The notes beneath the pieces were generated by a model. It was not told the origin of the DNA. It saw only the letters and a list, made by a program, of their open reading frames with translations, and did no database searches. This document shows positions 16,014-24,078 of a DNA stretch of 32,354 nucleotides, piece after piece. A program made the position numbers and the translations under genes. Every line of letters begins with the position of its first letter. Within the stretch, counting starts at the first letter, position 1. This DNA is from Salinicola rhizosphaerae (GTDB taxonomy: Bacteria > Pseudomonadota > Gammaproteobacteria > Pseudomonadales > Halomonadaceae). The stretch is taken from positions 4,337-36,690 of the forward strand of contig NZ_BMZI01000010.1 in the NCBI RefSeq assembly GCF_014652715.1, in the 5' to 3' direction.

Positions 16014-18443
16014 ATGAGCGAAGCCATCAAACAGCCCGTTACCGAGCCCGTTCTGCCCGTTGAAAAGGACGAAGAGATGCTGGCGCGTATCGACGCCTGG
16101 TGGCGCGCGGCCAACTATCTCGCCATCGGTCAGATCTACCTGACCGACAACCCGCTACTGCAGACGCCGCTGGCGATCGAACAGATAAAGCCGCGACTAC
16201 TGGGACACTGGGGCACCGTGCCGGGTTTGAATTTGATCTACGCCCATCTCAATGCGCAGATCCAGCGTCGCGATCTCGACATGATCTACTTGGCGGGGCC
16301 CGGCCACGGCGGCCCGGCACTGCTGGCCAACGTCTGGCTCGAGGGGAGCTACAGCGAGCGCTATCCTCACGTGCCGCGCGATGCCAAGGGCATGAAGCAG
16401 CTTTTCCGTCAGTTCTCAACGCCAGGCGGGGTACCCAGCCATGTCAGCGTACCTACGCCGGGATCGATCCATGAGGGTGGCGAACTCGGCTACGTGCTGA
16501 CTCACGCCTTTGGCGCGGTATTCGACAATCCCACGCTGATCGCCACAGCCGTGGTTGGAGACGGCGAGGCGGAAACCGGGCCACTCGAGGGATCATGGAA
16601 AGGCGTCAACTATCTCAACCCAACGCGAGATGGTGCGGTACTGCCGATTCTCCATCTCAACGGCTACAAGATCGGCAGTGCCACGGTGCTGGCACGCAAA
16701 AGCGACGAGGAGCTTAACCACTATTTTCGCGGCCACGGTTACGCGCCGCGATTCGTCGAGGGTGACGACCCGGCGGCTGTGCACCGCGAGTTTGCCGCTG
16801 CACTCACCGATGTGCTCGACGAGATTGCCACGATCCAGCGCCAGGCGAGAGAAATCGGTATCGAGAAGCGGCCGATCTGGCCGATGATCGTGCTACGCAC
16901 ACCCAAAGGCTGGACCGGACCGAAATCGGTTGGCGACATGCCGGTCGAAGGCACCTTTCGCGCGCATCAGGTGCCGATGAGCGGTCTGAGCGAGCATCCG
17001 GAGCGTCTCGCCAAATTGGAAACGTGGATGAAAAGCTACGCACCCGAGTCGCTGTTCGACACCGACGGCGTGCCCTGCGAGCGTATCCAGCAGCTTGCCC
17101 CGAGGGCAGAACGGCGCATGGGCGCGAATCCGCATGCCAACGGCGGCGAGCTGACGAAGCCACTGATCCATCGCGATCTACACGACTATGCCGTGGTCTT
17201 CGAGGAGAGCCAGCGCGGACGAGAATTCCACCCGTCGACCGAGCGACTGGGCCAGTACATGCGCGATCTCTACGCCGATAACCCGCACGACTTTCGTCTG
17301 TTCTGTCCTGACGAAATCAAGTCCAACAAGCTCGATGCCGTGCTGGAAGTCACCGATCGCTGCTTCATGGGGCCTTTCGATGAGAATGATGAAAAACTCT
17401 CCATGGATGGCCGCATGCTGGAAGTGCTGAGCGAGCACAACTGCAATGGCTGGCTCGAGGGCTACGCCCTGACCGGCCGTCACGGCCTTTTCGCCAGCTA
17501 TGAGGCATTCACCTCGATCATCGACTCCATGGCGATTCAGCATGCCAAATGGCTGGAGCATGCCCGAGATGTCGCCTGGCGTGCGTCGGTGCCTTCGATG
17601 AACTATCTGCTCACTTCGACCTGCTGGCGCAACGATCATAACGGCTTCAGCCATCAGGGCCCGGGATTCATCGACACACTGTTGAGCAAGCAGCCCGCGG
17701 TGGTCCGTATCTATCTACCGCCGGATGCCAACACCCTACTGTGCGTCGCTCATCACTGCTTCGACAGCGTGGGTTATCTCAACGCCATCGTCATCGACAA
17801 GCATCCCCAATTGCAGTACACCACACTCGAAGAGGCGCGCGACCACTGTCGCCGCGGTCTCGACATCTGGGACTGGGCGAGCAACGACCAAGGCGGCGAG
17901 CCGGATATCGTCATGGCCTGCGCCGGTGACATCGCCACGCAGGAGACCCTGGCAGCAGTGGATATTCTGCGGACCTACCTGCCCTCGCTGAGCGTTCGCG
18001 TGGTCAACGTCGTCGATCTGATGACGCTGCAAGTCGATCATCCTCACGGCATCGATCAGGCTCGATTCGTCGAGCTGTTTACCGCCAGCCGACCGGTCGT
18101 GTTTGCCTTTCACGGCTTTCGTGGCGTCGTTCATCAGCTCATTCATGGGCGCCCCGATACGAACCGCTTTCACGTTCGCGGCTATCGAGAAGAAGGGACG
18201 ACCACGACGCCGTTCGACATGACGGTACGCAATCAAATGAGCCGGATTCATCTCGCACTCGATGCGCTGCGCTATCTCCCACGCCAGTTAGAGGGCGCTA
18301 CGCGTCTGATCGATGACCTACAGGCGCTTCTCGAAAAGCATCACCGCTATATTCGCGAGCACTTCGACGACATGCCTGCGATTGCGAACTGGACGTGGAC
18401 GGGTGGCCTGATTCGCTTACCCGTCGACGGCGGTGAGCCATGA
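16014..18443 (+). CDS. xfp: Phosphoketolase (xylulose-5-P / fructose-6-P)
   Basis: This 809-aa thiamine-diphosphate enzyme splits xylulose 5-phosphate (and often fructose 6-phosphate) with phosphate to acetyl phosphate plus glyceraldehyde 3-phosphate or erythrose 4-phosphate. Active-site histidines fall at the usual positions (H65 in GHWGT, H98 in GPGHGG, H143 in PSHVS), and the ThDP-Mg motif GDGEAETGPLEGSWKG is at 182-197. The central domain has LTGRHGLFASYEAF and the last third FHGFRGVVHQLIHGRP. Full length for the family. AAGGAGAG before the ATG is a strong ribosome-binding site. With ackA it forms a two-gene acetate/ATP module; single-strain substrate preference cannot be read from sequence alone. 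Confidence 0.95.
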   Translation: MSEAIKQPVTEPVLPVEKDEEMLARIDAWWRAANYLAIGQIYLTDNPLLQTPLAIEQIKPRLLGHWGTVPGLNLIYAHLNAQIQRRDLDMIYLAGPGHGGPALLANVWLEGSYSERYPHVPRDAKGMKQLFRQFSTPGGVPSHVSVPTPGSIHEGGELGYVLTHAFGAVFDNPTLIATAVVGDGEAETGPLEGSWKGVNYLNPTRDGAVLPILHLNGYKIGSATVLARKSDEELNHYFRGHGYAPRFVEGDDPAAVHREFAAALTDVLDEIATIQRQAREIGIEKRPIWPMIVLRTPKGWTGPKSVGDMPVEGTFRAHQVPMSGLSEHPERLAKLETWMKSYAPESLFDTDGVPCERIQQLAPRAERRMGANPHANGGELTKPLIHRDLHDYAVVFEESQRGREFHPSTERLGQYMRDLYADNPHDFRLFCPDEIKSNKLDAVLEVTDRCFMGPFDENDEKLSMDGRMLEVLSEHNCNGWLEGYALTGRHGLFASYEAFTSIIDSMAIQHAKWLEHARDVAWRASVPSMNYLLTSTCWRNDHNGFSHQGPGFIDTLLSKQPAVVRIYLPPDANTLLCVAHHCFDSVGYLNAIVIDKHPQLQYTTLEEARDHCRRGLDIWDWASNDQGGEPDIVMACAGDIATQETLAAVDILRTYLPSLSVRVVNVVDLMTLQVDHPHGIDQARFVELFTASRPVVFAFHGFRGVVHQLIHGRPDTNRFHVRGYREEGTTTTPFDMTVRNQMSRIHLALDALRYLPRQLEGATRLIDDLQALLEKHHRYIREHFDDMPAIANWTWTGGLIRLPVDGGEP

Positions 18444-18559
18444 GCCAACAGGGCCTCGCCCCTTGCCAATGATCACACGGCTCGGACATACAGCGGGACC
18501 GCCCATATACCTGGGTTCTGCAGCAGGTAGTGGCCTTGGCGAAGGCTCAGTCAGGGCGC

Positions 18560-19270
18560 TCATGGAGTCAAGTGCAGATAGTCATCGGTAAACCCGGAAA
18601 ACGCCTGAATGGCTGGCCAATTCAGAATTCTGATCGACTTGCGACCAGTCTCGATCAACCCTCGGCGACGCAAGCTCTGCATCACTCGATTGGCGTGCAC
18701 AGAGGTCATACCCATCGCCTCACCGATCTTGGTCTGGCTCATCGGGAATTGGAAAACATTGTCGTCGGCAAGCCCTGAGGCCCGTGAGCGCACCAGAAGC
18801 TCACAAAAAAGATGGGCAATGCGCTCTTCCGCGGAGCGGCCGGCTTGGTTGATCAACCACTCTCGTGCGATGGATTCATCCACCATCATTGACCAGTAGA
18901 GCGCCCGCGCCAGCCGAGGATGCTCTCGGAGCAGCCTATCCAGAGCATCTTGACCGATGACTCCGACCCTCATGGCGGTCTCGGCACGCACGGAATGGTC
19001 CATGCGCTTCAGCAGGGTGATATGCACATCGCAAATATCGCCGGGCATCAAGTAGGCCACGATATGCTGCTGACCGTTGTCCAGCAGTTTGTAGCGGCTA
19101 GCCCATCCCTGCAGGATGACATGGATGGCCCTGGGCTCGCTGCCGGCGGAGAGCAGATGCTCGCCCCGAGCAACCTGCCGATGACGTTTCAAGGCAGATT
19201 GAAATGCCTCCTTCTCTTCGGCAGCAAGACTCGTGAAATTATCGAGTCGATGAAAACAGGGCTCAAGCAT
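18560..19270 (-). CDS. Crp/Fnr-family transcriptional regulator (first of three)
   Basis: A 236-aa regulator with an N-terminal cyclic-nucleotide-binding-type beta barrel (about 15-125; IHVILQGWASRYKLLDNG, VAYLMPGDICDVH), a dimer helix (about 125-160) and a C-terminal winged HTH (177-220; MSQTKIGEAMGMTSVHANRV). There is no N-terminal Cys cluster, so it is not an Fnr-type oxygen sensor; CRP cAMP residues are also not evident. The recognition helix has V-H-A-N-R where Fnr has E-T-I-S-R. No clear ribosome-binding site precedes ATG 19270, and no better start is present. It converges with xfp and lies downstream of ctaG on the same strand. The effector is unknown. Confidence 0.9.
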   Translation of the reverse strand: MLEPCFHRLDNFTSLAAEEKEAFQSALKRHRQVARGEHLLSAGSEPRAIHVILQGWASRYKLLDNGQQHIVAYLMPGDICDVHITLLKRMDHSVRAETAMRVGVIGQDALDRLLREHPRLARALYWSMMVDESIAREWLINQAGRSAEERIAHLFCELLVRSRASGLADDNVFQFPMSQTKIGEAMGMTSVHANRVMQSLRRRGLIETGRKSIRILNWPAIQAFSGFTDDYLHLTP

Positions 19271-19360
19271 CGCAACAACACCGTTGGCCTCTTCTGCACA
19301 CCGGCGTTTTACCCACGTGCGATCGAGATTGTTGGGAATTCGGCATGGATATCGCTCGCC

Positions 19361-20122
19361 TCAACCTGAAGCCACCGGCGACGACACATAGGAACGACGC
19401 CCATCGGCACGACGCAGCCACTGACGAATCAACACAAACGCCAGCAAGGCCTCCGGTATCTCACCGGCATAGAACATCAGTTGTGCGCCGTGCTCCACCA
19501 TGCCCGGCGGCAGTGCCGTCGGAAGGTGGAACCGAACCATCCATTTGGCCACGGTTGCGTGAGCGGCCATCGATGCCACCAGCACGCCAAAACGCAGTCC
19601 AAGCGACGGCCGTCTTGGTGCCGGGTCCGGCCCGGCGATGGCCCAGGTAAAGAGACAACCGGCTATCACGAAGTGCCAGTGCAGCAAACTCGCAAAAATC
19701 GGTGAACGCAGCATCATCGCGTAGAGGTCCGTCAGATAGAGTGCGGCCATACCGCCAACATTCAATATCGCTGCCGTCACGGGATGAGCCAGAAATCGAA
19801 TCGGCACTGTCGATACTAGATTGACCCAGGCCCGCCCCCATTTCGCGGGCATGTTTTTCAGCGCCAGCGTGACCGGTGCGGCCATCACCAGACCGATCGG
19901 CGCGATCATACCGACGATCAGATGCATGACCATGTGGCCGCGAAAATCGTGATGCCCCCACGCCATCAATGGGGGAGAGAGGACCATCGCCACCGCGACG
20001 GCCGCCGAACAAAACGAGATGACTCGCCACCGGGGCCAGCCGATACCATGCCGCGACAAACGATACGCGCCCCAGGCATAGCTCACGGCCAACGAGAGGA
20101 AGACGACAACGTAGCCGTTCAT
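19361..20122 (-). CDS. CtaG-like cytochrome c oxidase assembly membrane protein (caa3 type)
   Basis: This 253-aa multi-pass protein has about seven hydrophobic segments and belongs to the caa3-type CtaG family, distinct from the Cox11 copper chaperone. Histidines typical of the family are seen in or near membrane segments (WGHHDFRGHMVMHLIVG, residues about 55-72; LLHWHFVIAG, 145-155; VEHGAQLMFYAGEIPEA). The family is linked to heme-copper oxidase maturation or copper handling; the exact role outside Bacillus is unclear. It overlaps the upstream DUF2243 gene by four bases (ATGA), so the two are co-translated and probably work together. No oxidase genes are in this window. Confidence 0.85.
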   Translation of the reverse strand: MNGYVVVFLSLAVSYAWGAYRLSRHGIGWPRWRVISFCSAAVAVAMVLSPPLMAWGHHDFRGHMVMHLIVGMIAPIGLVMAAPVTLALKNMPAKWGRAWVNLVSTVPIRFLAHPVTAAILNVGGMAALYLTDLYAMMLRSPIFASLLHWHFVIAGCLFTWAIAGPDPAPRRPSLGLRFGVLVASMAAHATVAKWMVRFHLPTALPPGMVEHGAQLMFYAGEIPEALLAFVLIRQWLRRADGRRSYVSSPVASG

Positions 20123-20586
20123 CGCGTCGTGGTATCTCGTTGGCTGAGCGCCTCACCGCGTTGGGCACGGCGCAGCAGGGCGTAACCGATCATCAGCAGC
20201 ATTAGACCCGCTGCATTCCAGCCCAGATCGTAAAGCCATAAATTGTCGACATAGCGCACCTGATGCAGTCCAAGAATCTTGTGGTCGACAATCCCGTCGA
20301 AGAGCTGAAATCCCCCCAAACCCAACAGAAACCCGGCGCCGCGATAGCCCCGTGCCTGGCGACCGACTTCATGTAGGCGCAGCATGATCGCAGCACCAGA
20401 AACAAGCGCGATCAACTCAAGCGAATGGAGCAGCCCATCCGATGCGAGCGCCAGCGCACTGTTGTCCGTCTCGACAAAATGGTGCCAGGCAAGTACCTGG
20501 TGAAAGACGATTTCATCGATAGCGGCCATGAAGCCAATGCCCAGCAGGCTGGCAGTAAGCGCCGTCGCCTTTCTGTTTCCTTCCAT
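20119..20586 (-). CDS. DUF2243 membrane protein
   Basis: A 155-aa four-helix membrane protein of the DUF2243 family. Visible features are GIGFMAAIDEIVFHQVLAWHH, an acidic/His pair region that repeats in the second half as GLGGFQLFDGIVDHKILGLHQ, so the protein is an internal pseudo-repeat of two D-x-x-x-x-H helices. These conserved Asp/Glu/His in membrane helices suggest metal or proton handling (inference). The second ATG (20586) is chosen because GGGAG lies six bases before it and directly abuts the first ATG at 20592. DUF2243 genes commonly sit beside CtaG-like genes, as here with a 4-base overlap. Confidence 0.85.
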   Translation of the reverse strand: MEGNRKATALTASLLGIGFMAAIDEIVFHQVLAWHHFVETDNSALALASDGLLHSLELIALVSGAAIMLRLHEVGRQARGYRGAGFLLGLGGFQLFDGIVDHKILGLHQVRYVDNLWLYDLGWNAAGLMLLMIGYALLRRAQRGEALSQRDTTTR

Positions 20587-20926
20587 GTGCATCTCCCGTG
20601 CAGGCCTATATTCCTTGCCAACCCACTCAAAGCGTAGAACCCGGAACGCGAATGCCCATCGTGTTTTGTTTGCGCTGGATCAAAACAAACCTTTCAACGG
20701 TTCTGATTGGCTTCGGCATTAACGTCGATCAAAGGTCGGTTAGCTGCGGTGCACTAACTTTCGATGGCTTCATGAAGTCGCCATGACCTATCGAGGTCCA
20801 GATGACTTCTCATGGTTTCGGTGGCAAAGCGAGTGCGATGGCGGCGGCATGTCTGCGCAATCGATGCCCGCCATCCTTCACCGCCGCACCGAGGCTAATC
20901 CATCATTCCGATAAAGAGGCAATGTC
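20587..20926. other. Divergent intergenic region, DUF2243-ctaG / Mn-catalase
   Basis: This 340-bp stretch carries no gene I can support. It holds the promoters of the leftward DUF2243-ctaG pair and the rightward catalase gene. Besides the Fnr-like box listed separately, a 10-bp palindrome CTTCATGAAG occurs at 20768-20777, and a half-site GATCAA at 20727-20732. Confidence 0.5.
20670..20683. promoter_or_regulatory. Fnr-like box upstream of DUF2243-ctaG (weak)
   Basis: TTGCG-CTGG-ATCAA matches 8 of 10 defined bases of the Fnr/Anr consensus TTGAT-N4-ATCAA and lies about 90 bases before the DUF2243 ATG on the minus strand. Oxygen-linked control of an oxidase-assembly gene would make sense, but no good -10 box is seen at the matching distance. 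Confidence 0.3.
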
Positions 20927-21751
20927 ATGTTTCACCACTCATCGAAGCTTCAGTACCCGGTCAAGGTCGATCGTCCCGACCCGCAGTTCGCCATGCTCCT
21001 CCAGCAGGCCATTGGCGGTATCGAAGGCGAAATTCGTGTTGCCATGCAGTACTTTTTCCAGGCCATGGGCGCACGAGGCGACGACCGTATTCGCGACATG
21101 TTGATGTCGACCGCGACCGAGGAACTCTCTCACATCGAGATGCTCGGCCACGCTGTAGCCCTCAATCTTGAGGGTGCACCGGTTTCCTATCAGGAAGCGT
21201 CTGCAAAAGACCCCATCATCAACGCCATTCTCGGCGGCGCCAATCCTCGCCATCTTCTCTCTTCAGGGCTATCCGCGATGCCCGTCAATGCCAACGGGGT
21301 GCCATTCGACATGAGTCATGTCTACGCGACCGGTAATGTCGCTGCCGACATGATGGCCAACGTGGCGGCAGAGTCCGGCGGTCGGGTGCTGGCATCCAGG
21401 CTGTACAACTGGACCGACGACAAGGGCATGAAGGATTTTCTCTCGTTCCTGATCGCCCGCGATACCTATCATCAGCAGCAGTGGCTGGCCGTTGTCGAGG
21501 AGCTGGGTGGCCTCGAGGAAAACCTGCCGATTCCCAACTCCACGCCGCAGGAGCATGAAGCGATGGAGCACTCTTACTATTACCTCAATACCCTGACCGA
21601 CAAACCCGCAGCACAGGGCCGCTGGAGCCAGGGCCCATCGCTGGACGGTCGCGGCGAGTATTCAGCGAGAGAGCAACCGGAGCCGCTGGGCCAGGAACCG
21701 ACGCTACCGAATGCGCGGGAGGGTTCCGGCGCACAGAAGGAGCAGATGTAA
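20927..21751 (+). CDS. Manganese (non-heme) catalase
   Basis: This 274-aa protein belongs to the dimanganese catalase family (KatN/YdbD-like) and breaks down hydrogen peroxide. The five metal ligands are all present at family positions: E35 (IEGEIRVAMQYF), E66 and H69 (TEELSHIE), E149 (AAESGGR) and H182 (RDTYHQQQW). After the four-helix bundle there is a C-terminal extension (from about 215: SYYYLNTLTDKPAA) ending in a polar, probably disordered tail. AAAGAGG at 20913-20919 fits ATG 20927; an ATG five bases earlier is out of frame. It is expressed alone. Mn-catalase keeps working where heme or iron is short. Confidence 0.93.
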   Translation: MFHHSSKLQYPVKVDRPDPQFAMLLQQAIGGIEGEIRVAMQYFFQAMGARGDDRIRDMLMSTATEELSHIEMLGHAVALNLEGAPVSYQEASAKDPIINAILGGANPRHLLSSGLSAMPVNANGVPFDMSHVYATGNVAADMMANVAAESGGRVLASRLYNWTDDKGMKDFLSFLIARDTYHQQQWLAVVEELGGLEENLPIPNSTPQEHEAMEHSYYYLNTLTDKPAAQGRWSQGPSLDGRGEYSAREQPEPLGQEPTLPNAREGSGAQKEQM

Positions 21752-21757
21752 GGCGTA

Positions 21758-21786
21758 CTCGGGCGCCAACAGCATCGGTGCCCGAG
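21758..21786 (+). other. Stable hairpin just after the catalase stop
   Basis: CTCGGGCGCC...GGTGCCCGAG pairs over 10 positions (one G-U in RNA) around a nine-base loop, six bases after the catalase stop. No T run follows, so it is more likely a 3' mRNA-protecting structure than a full intrinsic terminator. Confidence 0.4.
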
Positions 21787-22235
21787 ATCGAAGGGCTCGA
21801 CACGCCCTCCGACCCGCGGTTTCGGCTGAGAGATTTGTAACGCGGGGTAAGTTCGTCAAGGGTTTCGTCTCGTCCCGCAAGCGATTCAAATCAAGCATAT
21901 TTCCATGCGAAGTTGTCAAGAAGGAAAAATAGTTATCACAAGTTATATAATGACTGACATCAAGGCCAACTCGCTGAAACTTCGGTCTATTTAAAATATA
22001 TTGCCACCTCCGCCCCAGCCTCTCAAAACAAATCACCCCCACCTAATCTTTATTAATAACATTTAAAAACCCCAATTAACTACCGCTGGGCGCTTGGCCT
22101 CCTACAGTACACAGGCAACGCAGAAAAACGCGTCGCGTGGCACTCGGATATCAAACTCCCATGCCTCCGGCTCTTTCCAGTTCAAGGCCTTCGCACGGCG
22201 AGCCGATGCCGGCGAAACCTTCCAAGGGGATTGAT
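21787..22235. other. AT-rich gene-free stretch upstream of second Crp/Fnr gene
   Basis: About 450 bp with no supported gene. From 21830 to 22080 it is markedly AT-rich compared with the rest of the window (for example around 21941-21955 and 22047-22080). A TATAAT hexamer occurs at 21946-21951 on the plus strand, but without a good -35 at 16-18 bases. The frame of the next gene is open back to 22137, but the segment lacks ribosome-binding signals. Such a base composition is typical of transferred DNA or an H-NS-type silenced promoter region. Confidence 0.45.
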
Positions 22236-23060
22236 ATGACTTCTCTGGCCGCCGCTATGGAACACGATGAGTCTCTCAAGAACGCCGTTCCAATTAACCT
22301 CGACCGAGGTTCTCGCTATGCTCTCTACTATGAAATCCTCTCTCGCCACTGCACGCTAGCCCCTCATCATCGGGAGCGCCTTATCAGGCTGCAGCAGTCG
22401 CCGCGACGTGTCGCGAAGGACGATACGATTATCGGTCATGGGCAAAGCACCAAGACCCTATACGCGGTGCAGCAGGGTTGGGCCTGTTCGAGACGAGTCT
22501 CTCGGGACGGCCACGGACAGATTATCGATCTCTACCTGCCCGGCGATATCGTAGGGCTGCGTGATTATCAGGGCGGCAGATTCGATGAGGTGACCATGTT
22601 GACCGACGGGTTACTCATTCCGGTGCAGAAGCCGCATCTCGAACAGGTGACTCGCCAGAACCCGGATCTCGCCGAGGCCCTCCTCGCGGTAGCGCTTCAT
22701 CAAGGCAATATCATTACCGATCGGCTCAACAATCTGCTGGGCCACGACGCCATCACCCGACTGGCCCACTTTCTGATGGAGTTGAATGCAAGGCTCAATA
22801 CGTTTGGCCCGGATAGTGACAGGCTGGCACTCCCCATCTCCCAACAAGTGATTGGCGATCTATTGGGGATGACCAACGTCCATGTCTGTCGGTGCATGTC
22901 CTCTCTGCAAACTCAGCGTTTGCTTCGGCGAAATGCCGAACCCCGCAGCATCCAACTGCTGAACCGAACCGCACTGATCGAGCTTTCGGGTTTTGCCATG
23001 TCCTATCTTTTCACGTGCATGCGGCGAGGCCAGAATTGGCGTCGTGGGGCCACTTCATAA
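22236..23060 (+). CDS. Crp/Fnr-family transcriptional regulator (second of three)
   Basis: This is a 274-aa regulator when started at ATG 22236, which has AAGGGG six bases upstream; the open frame extends to 22137 but has no signal there. Domains: barrel about 45-150 (TLYAVQQGWACSRRVSRDG, IDLYLPGDIVGLRDY), dimer helix 150-180, winged HTH 190-235 (ISQQVIGDLLGMTNVHVCRC). Scattered Cys (C39, C74, C208, C210) do not form an Fnr iron-sulfur pattern. The recognition helix has V-H-V-C-R. It resembles the third regulator at 26543 (LYLPGD, GMTxVHV) more than the first. Its target genes and effector are unknown. Confidence 0.9.
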   Translation: MTSLAAAMEHDESLKNAVPINLDRGSRYALYYEILSRHCTLAPHHRERLIRLQQSPRRVAKDDTIIGHGQSTKTLYAVQQGWACSRRVSRDGHGQIIDLYLPGDIVGLRDYQGGRFDEVTMLTDGLLIPVQKPHLEQVTRQNPDLAEALLAVALHQGNIITDRLNNLLGHDAITRLAHFLMELNARLNTFGPDSDRLALPISQQVIGDLLGMTNVHVCRCMSSLQTQRLLRRNAEPRSIQLLNRTALIELSGFAMSYLFTCMRRGQNWRRGATS

Positions 23061-23168
23061 GTGTGAGTAATGCCGAGTAGCCTGGCCAGTGAACCGTTCA
23101 AGGCATAAGACCTGGACGGCCTGCCCAGTTCCCCAGCGCTTGCGAAAAGCCAATACTAATCCAGGTTA

Positions 23169-23196
23169 TTGCCGGGATTCTAACTGCCCATAAAAT
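23169..23196 (+). promoter_or_regulatory. Predicted sigma-70 promoter for HicB-like gene
   Basis: TTGCCG (23169-23174), 16-bp spacer, TAAAAT (23191-23196); the -10 matches five of six consensus bases and the -35 four of six. The expected start is near 23203, giving a leader of about 37 bases to ATG 23240, which carries AAGGGCAGG as ribosome-binding site. Confidence 0.5.
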
Positions 23197-23239
23197 CGCT
23201 CTCTTATGCAGGGTAGCGTCAGTCAGATAAGGGCAGGAT

Positions 23240-23713
23240 ATGCAATTTCGGTTTCAACTCTTCAAGAATCGCGCAGGCTATATTTCACTTTGCCGGGCAT
23301 TCCCCGAATTCACGGCATCTGCTGCCGATGAAAAAGCCGTGCTCCGGTTATCGGTCAAGAATTTGAGCTCACTGATCGCGAGCCGTCTCTCCAACGGCAT
23401 TTATATTGATGACAGTATCGGCACCGATAATGGGGGGGCTTTTGTACGATATCCGACCTATATATGGAAACCTCCCTTGGGTATCCGGCTCAAGATCGCC
23501 CTATCCAATGGCATAATCGACAAGGGATGGACGCGACGTCGCTTCGCCGAAACGATGGATATCACGTGGCCAAGTCTCAACAATCTCTTCGATATCCATA
23601 TCAGTACTCGGATCGCGACATATGACCGGGCCTTCGACCTACTGGGTCTGCACCCTCACCTGGAAATTCGAACGGTGGCATCCGATGACCCCTTTCGAAA
23701 CTCGAGGCTCTAA
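23240..23713 (+). CDS. HicB-like antitoxin/regulator, orphan
   Basis: A 157-aa protein that follows the HicB layout. Residues 1-60 look like the HicB partial RNase-H fold (FRFQLFKNRAGYISLCRAFP, then T-A-S-A-A-D-E-K-A and a helix). Residues 80-145 look like the HicB C-terminal HTH, where family members have K-x-x-L-ALxxxG, LAxxxxxxxxxxxRLLDxxHxTxI and a final A-L-x-x-L-G: here LKIALSNGI, FAETMDITWPSLNNLFDIHI, STRIATYDRAFDLLGLHP. HicB normally blocks the HicA mRNA interferase and represses its own operon. No hicA (about 60 aa) lies upstream or downstream, so this is an orphan regulator or a remnant. Its stop overlaps the next, opposite gene by 4 bases. Confidence 0.6.
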   Translation: MQFRFQLFKNRAGYISLCRAFPEFTASAADEKAVLRLSVKNLSSLIASRLSNGIYIDDSIGTDNGGAFVRYPTYIWKPPLGIRLKIALSNGIIDKGWTRRRFAETMDITWPSLNNLFDIHISTRIATYDRAFDLLGLHPHLEIRTVASDDPFRNSRL

Positions 23714-24018
23714 CAAAGCGCTTCGTCGTTCACATCACGGTTCTCGCGCTGGCTCCCCGGTGAGGTACTTTCACGCCGCCTTTGCTGCGCTTCGCGCTTG
23801 GCCTGGCGCTCGTTCAAACGCGTCACCGAGTTTTCGTCATCCGCGTCTCGAGGGGCATGTGACTCATCGTTGCAAGCGCTCGGCGCCTGAGTCGGAGGGG
23901 ACGTCGAGCCCGACATCCCGGCATCGGTGGGGGAATCTCTATCGATACCCTATGCGTGTGCCACTGCCACAAGGGCGCTGAACGCCAACCCTGCCAATAA
24001 AGTTTGAACCATGGACAT
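23710..24018 (-). pseudogene. Small secreted protein gene interrupted by an amber stop
   Basis: From ATG 24018 the minus strand encodes a clean 22-residue signal peptide (MSMVQTLLAGLAFSALVAVA then H-A), immediately followed by TAG at 23952-23950. The frame then continues open to 23710 and is clearly homologous to the intact gene at 25307-25603: PTQAPS, N-D-E-S, DDENSVTRLNERQAKRE against PTQAPG, N-D-A-P, DDNSMTRLKERQAQRE. The residue at the stop is Gln in the paralogue (VAQAQGVDSD against VAHA-stop-GIDRDS), so a single C-to-T change (CAG to TAG) explains the break. Unless the amber codon is suppressed only a signal peptide is made. Function of the family is unknown; mature parts are short, polar and charged. 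Confidence 0.75.
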
Positions 24019-24078
24019 CTTTATCGTTTGCCTCTCTGCCTGGCTTTCGTCGAGACATTCGTCCGATCAGTGCCTGCT

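Noticed and set aside
18848..18858. GGTTGATCAACC-like palindrome
   Set aside because: It lies inside the coding sequence of the first Crp/Fnr gene and far from any start; probably coincidental.
23159..23168. ATCCAGGTTA shared between the ackA and hicB-like upstream regions
   Set aside because: A single shared 10-mer in 32 kb is easily explained by chance and it is not symmetrical.
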